Both the position numbers and the translations under genes were made by a program. Below the pieces are notes generated by a model. The model worked only from the letters and a program-made list of their open reading frames with translations. It searched no databases and was not told the DNA's origin. Below, piece by piece: positions 6,233 to 6,383 of a stretch of 6,383 nt of DNA. The stretch spans positions 1-6,383 of the forward strand of contig CANQJX010000106.1 of assembly GCA_947624335.1 (NCBI GenBank). The letters are read 5' to 3'. The stretch's first letter is position 1. Every line of letters starts with the position of its first letter. This stretch comes from an uncultured Marvinbryantia sp. (lineage in GTDB: Bacteria > Bacillota > Clostridia > Lachnospirales > Lachnospiraceae).

Positions 6233-6383
6233 ATGGAAAACGGACGGTTTGAGGCGCTGATTCAGCGGCACAGGGGAAGCGTCCTTTTGCTTTTGTGCGC
6301 TCTTTTGCTGTTTGTCGGAGAGGTGCGGTTTGGGAACAAAACGGTACAGACAAACAGCCGGCTAGGGGAACGCGAACTGCCAA
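6233..6383 (+). CDS. N-terminus of an unidentified membrane-anchored or exported protein, cut by right edge
   Basis: The ATG at 6233 has a good ribosome binding site, AGGAG (6220-6224), 8 nt upstream. Fifty codons are visible with no stop. A short basic and polar head (MENGRFEALIQRHRGS) is followed by a hydrophobic run at about residues 16-28 (SVLLLLCALLLFV), which is a signal peptide or membrane anchor, and then by a charged exported segment ending in GERELP. The function cannot be assigned from this. An anchor of this shape followed by ELP before the domain resembles the N-termini of some Clostridia polysaccharide deacetylases, but the catalytic NodB domain would lie outside the window, so this is only a guess. 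A -10-like TATACT (6200-6205) lies just after the rpoD terminator, but no -35 at normal spacing was seen. Confidence 0.65.
   Translation, partial: MENGRFEALIQRHRGSVLLLLCALLLFVGEVRFGNKTVQTNSRLGERELP

Noticed and set aside
5514..6383. Long minus-strand frame covering the end of rpoD and the right edge
   Set aside because: It runs through the rpoD terminator and opposite the next gene's start, and the translation has no family features. Shadow.

Overview
The window reads as a chromosomal, housekeeping-type segment of a low-to-mid GC Gram-positive bacterium. It most resembles Clostridia, probably Lachnospiraceae. The reasons are strong AGGAG-type ribosome binding sites, a short SigA-type primary sigma factor (374 aa), a membrane-anchored HtrA serine protease, and an LCP (LytR-CpsA-Psr) cell-wall ligase paired with a rhamnosyltransferase-like GT2 enzyme. 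All convincing genes lie on the + strand. The family placement is inferred from protein style, not from a search.

Layout: (1) 1-2061 is a cell-envelope pair: the 3' part of an LCP ligase gene that begins left of the window, then a family 2 glycosyltransferase 18 bp downstream. (2) 2062-3531 is a stand-alone htrA unit. It has a promoter region carrying an 11-bp-phased direct repeat and an overlapping dyad, a 451-aa HtrA/DegP-like protease, and a strong intrinsic terminator. (3) 3543-6197 is a two-gene unit: an extended -10 promoter, a divergent ClpX-family AAA+ unfoldase starting at GTG 3629, and rpoD, whose start overlaps the end of clpX by 8 bp, closed by a second intrinsic terminator. (4) 6198-6383 is the start of another gene, with a good ribosome binding site and an N-terminal membrane segment, cut by the right edge.

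The genes fit two themes. The LCP ligase, the glycosyltransferase and the surface protease serve envelope assembly and quality control. The ClpX-like unfoldase and the primary sigma factor are transcriptionally and translationally coupled, which is not the usual dnaG-rpoD arrangement. No mobile element, CRISPR array, tRNA, rRNA or riboswitch was seen, and no gene-free stretch exceeds about 140 bp. I found no wholly new system. The most interesting points are the divergent ClpX (no RKH loop, altered zinc domain, long basic linker) fused by overlap to rpoD, the phased repeat in front of htrA, and the acidic, aromatic tail of HtrA ending in a possible PDZ ligand.
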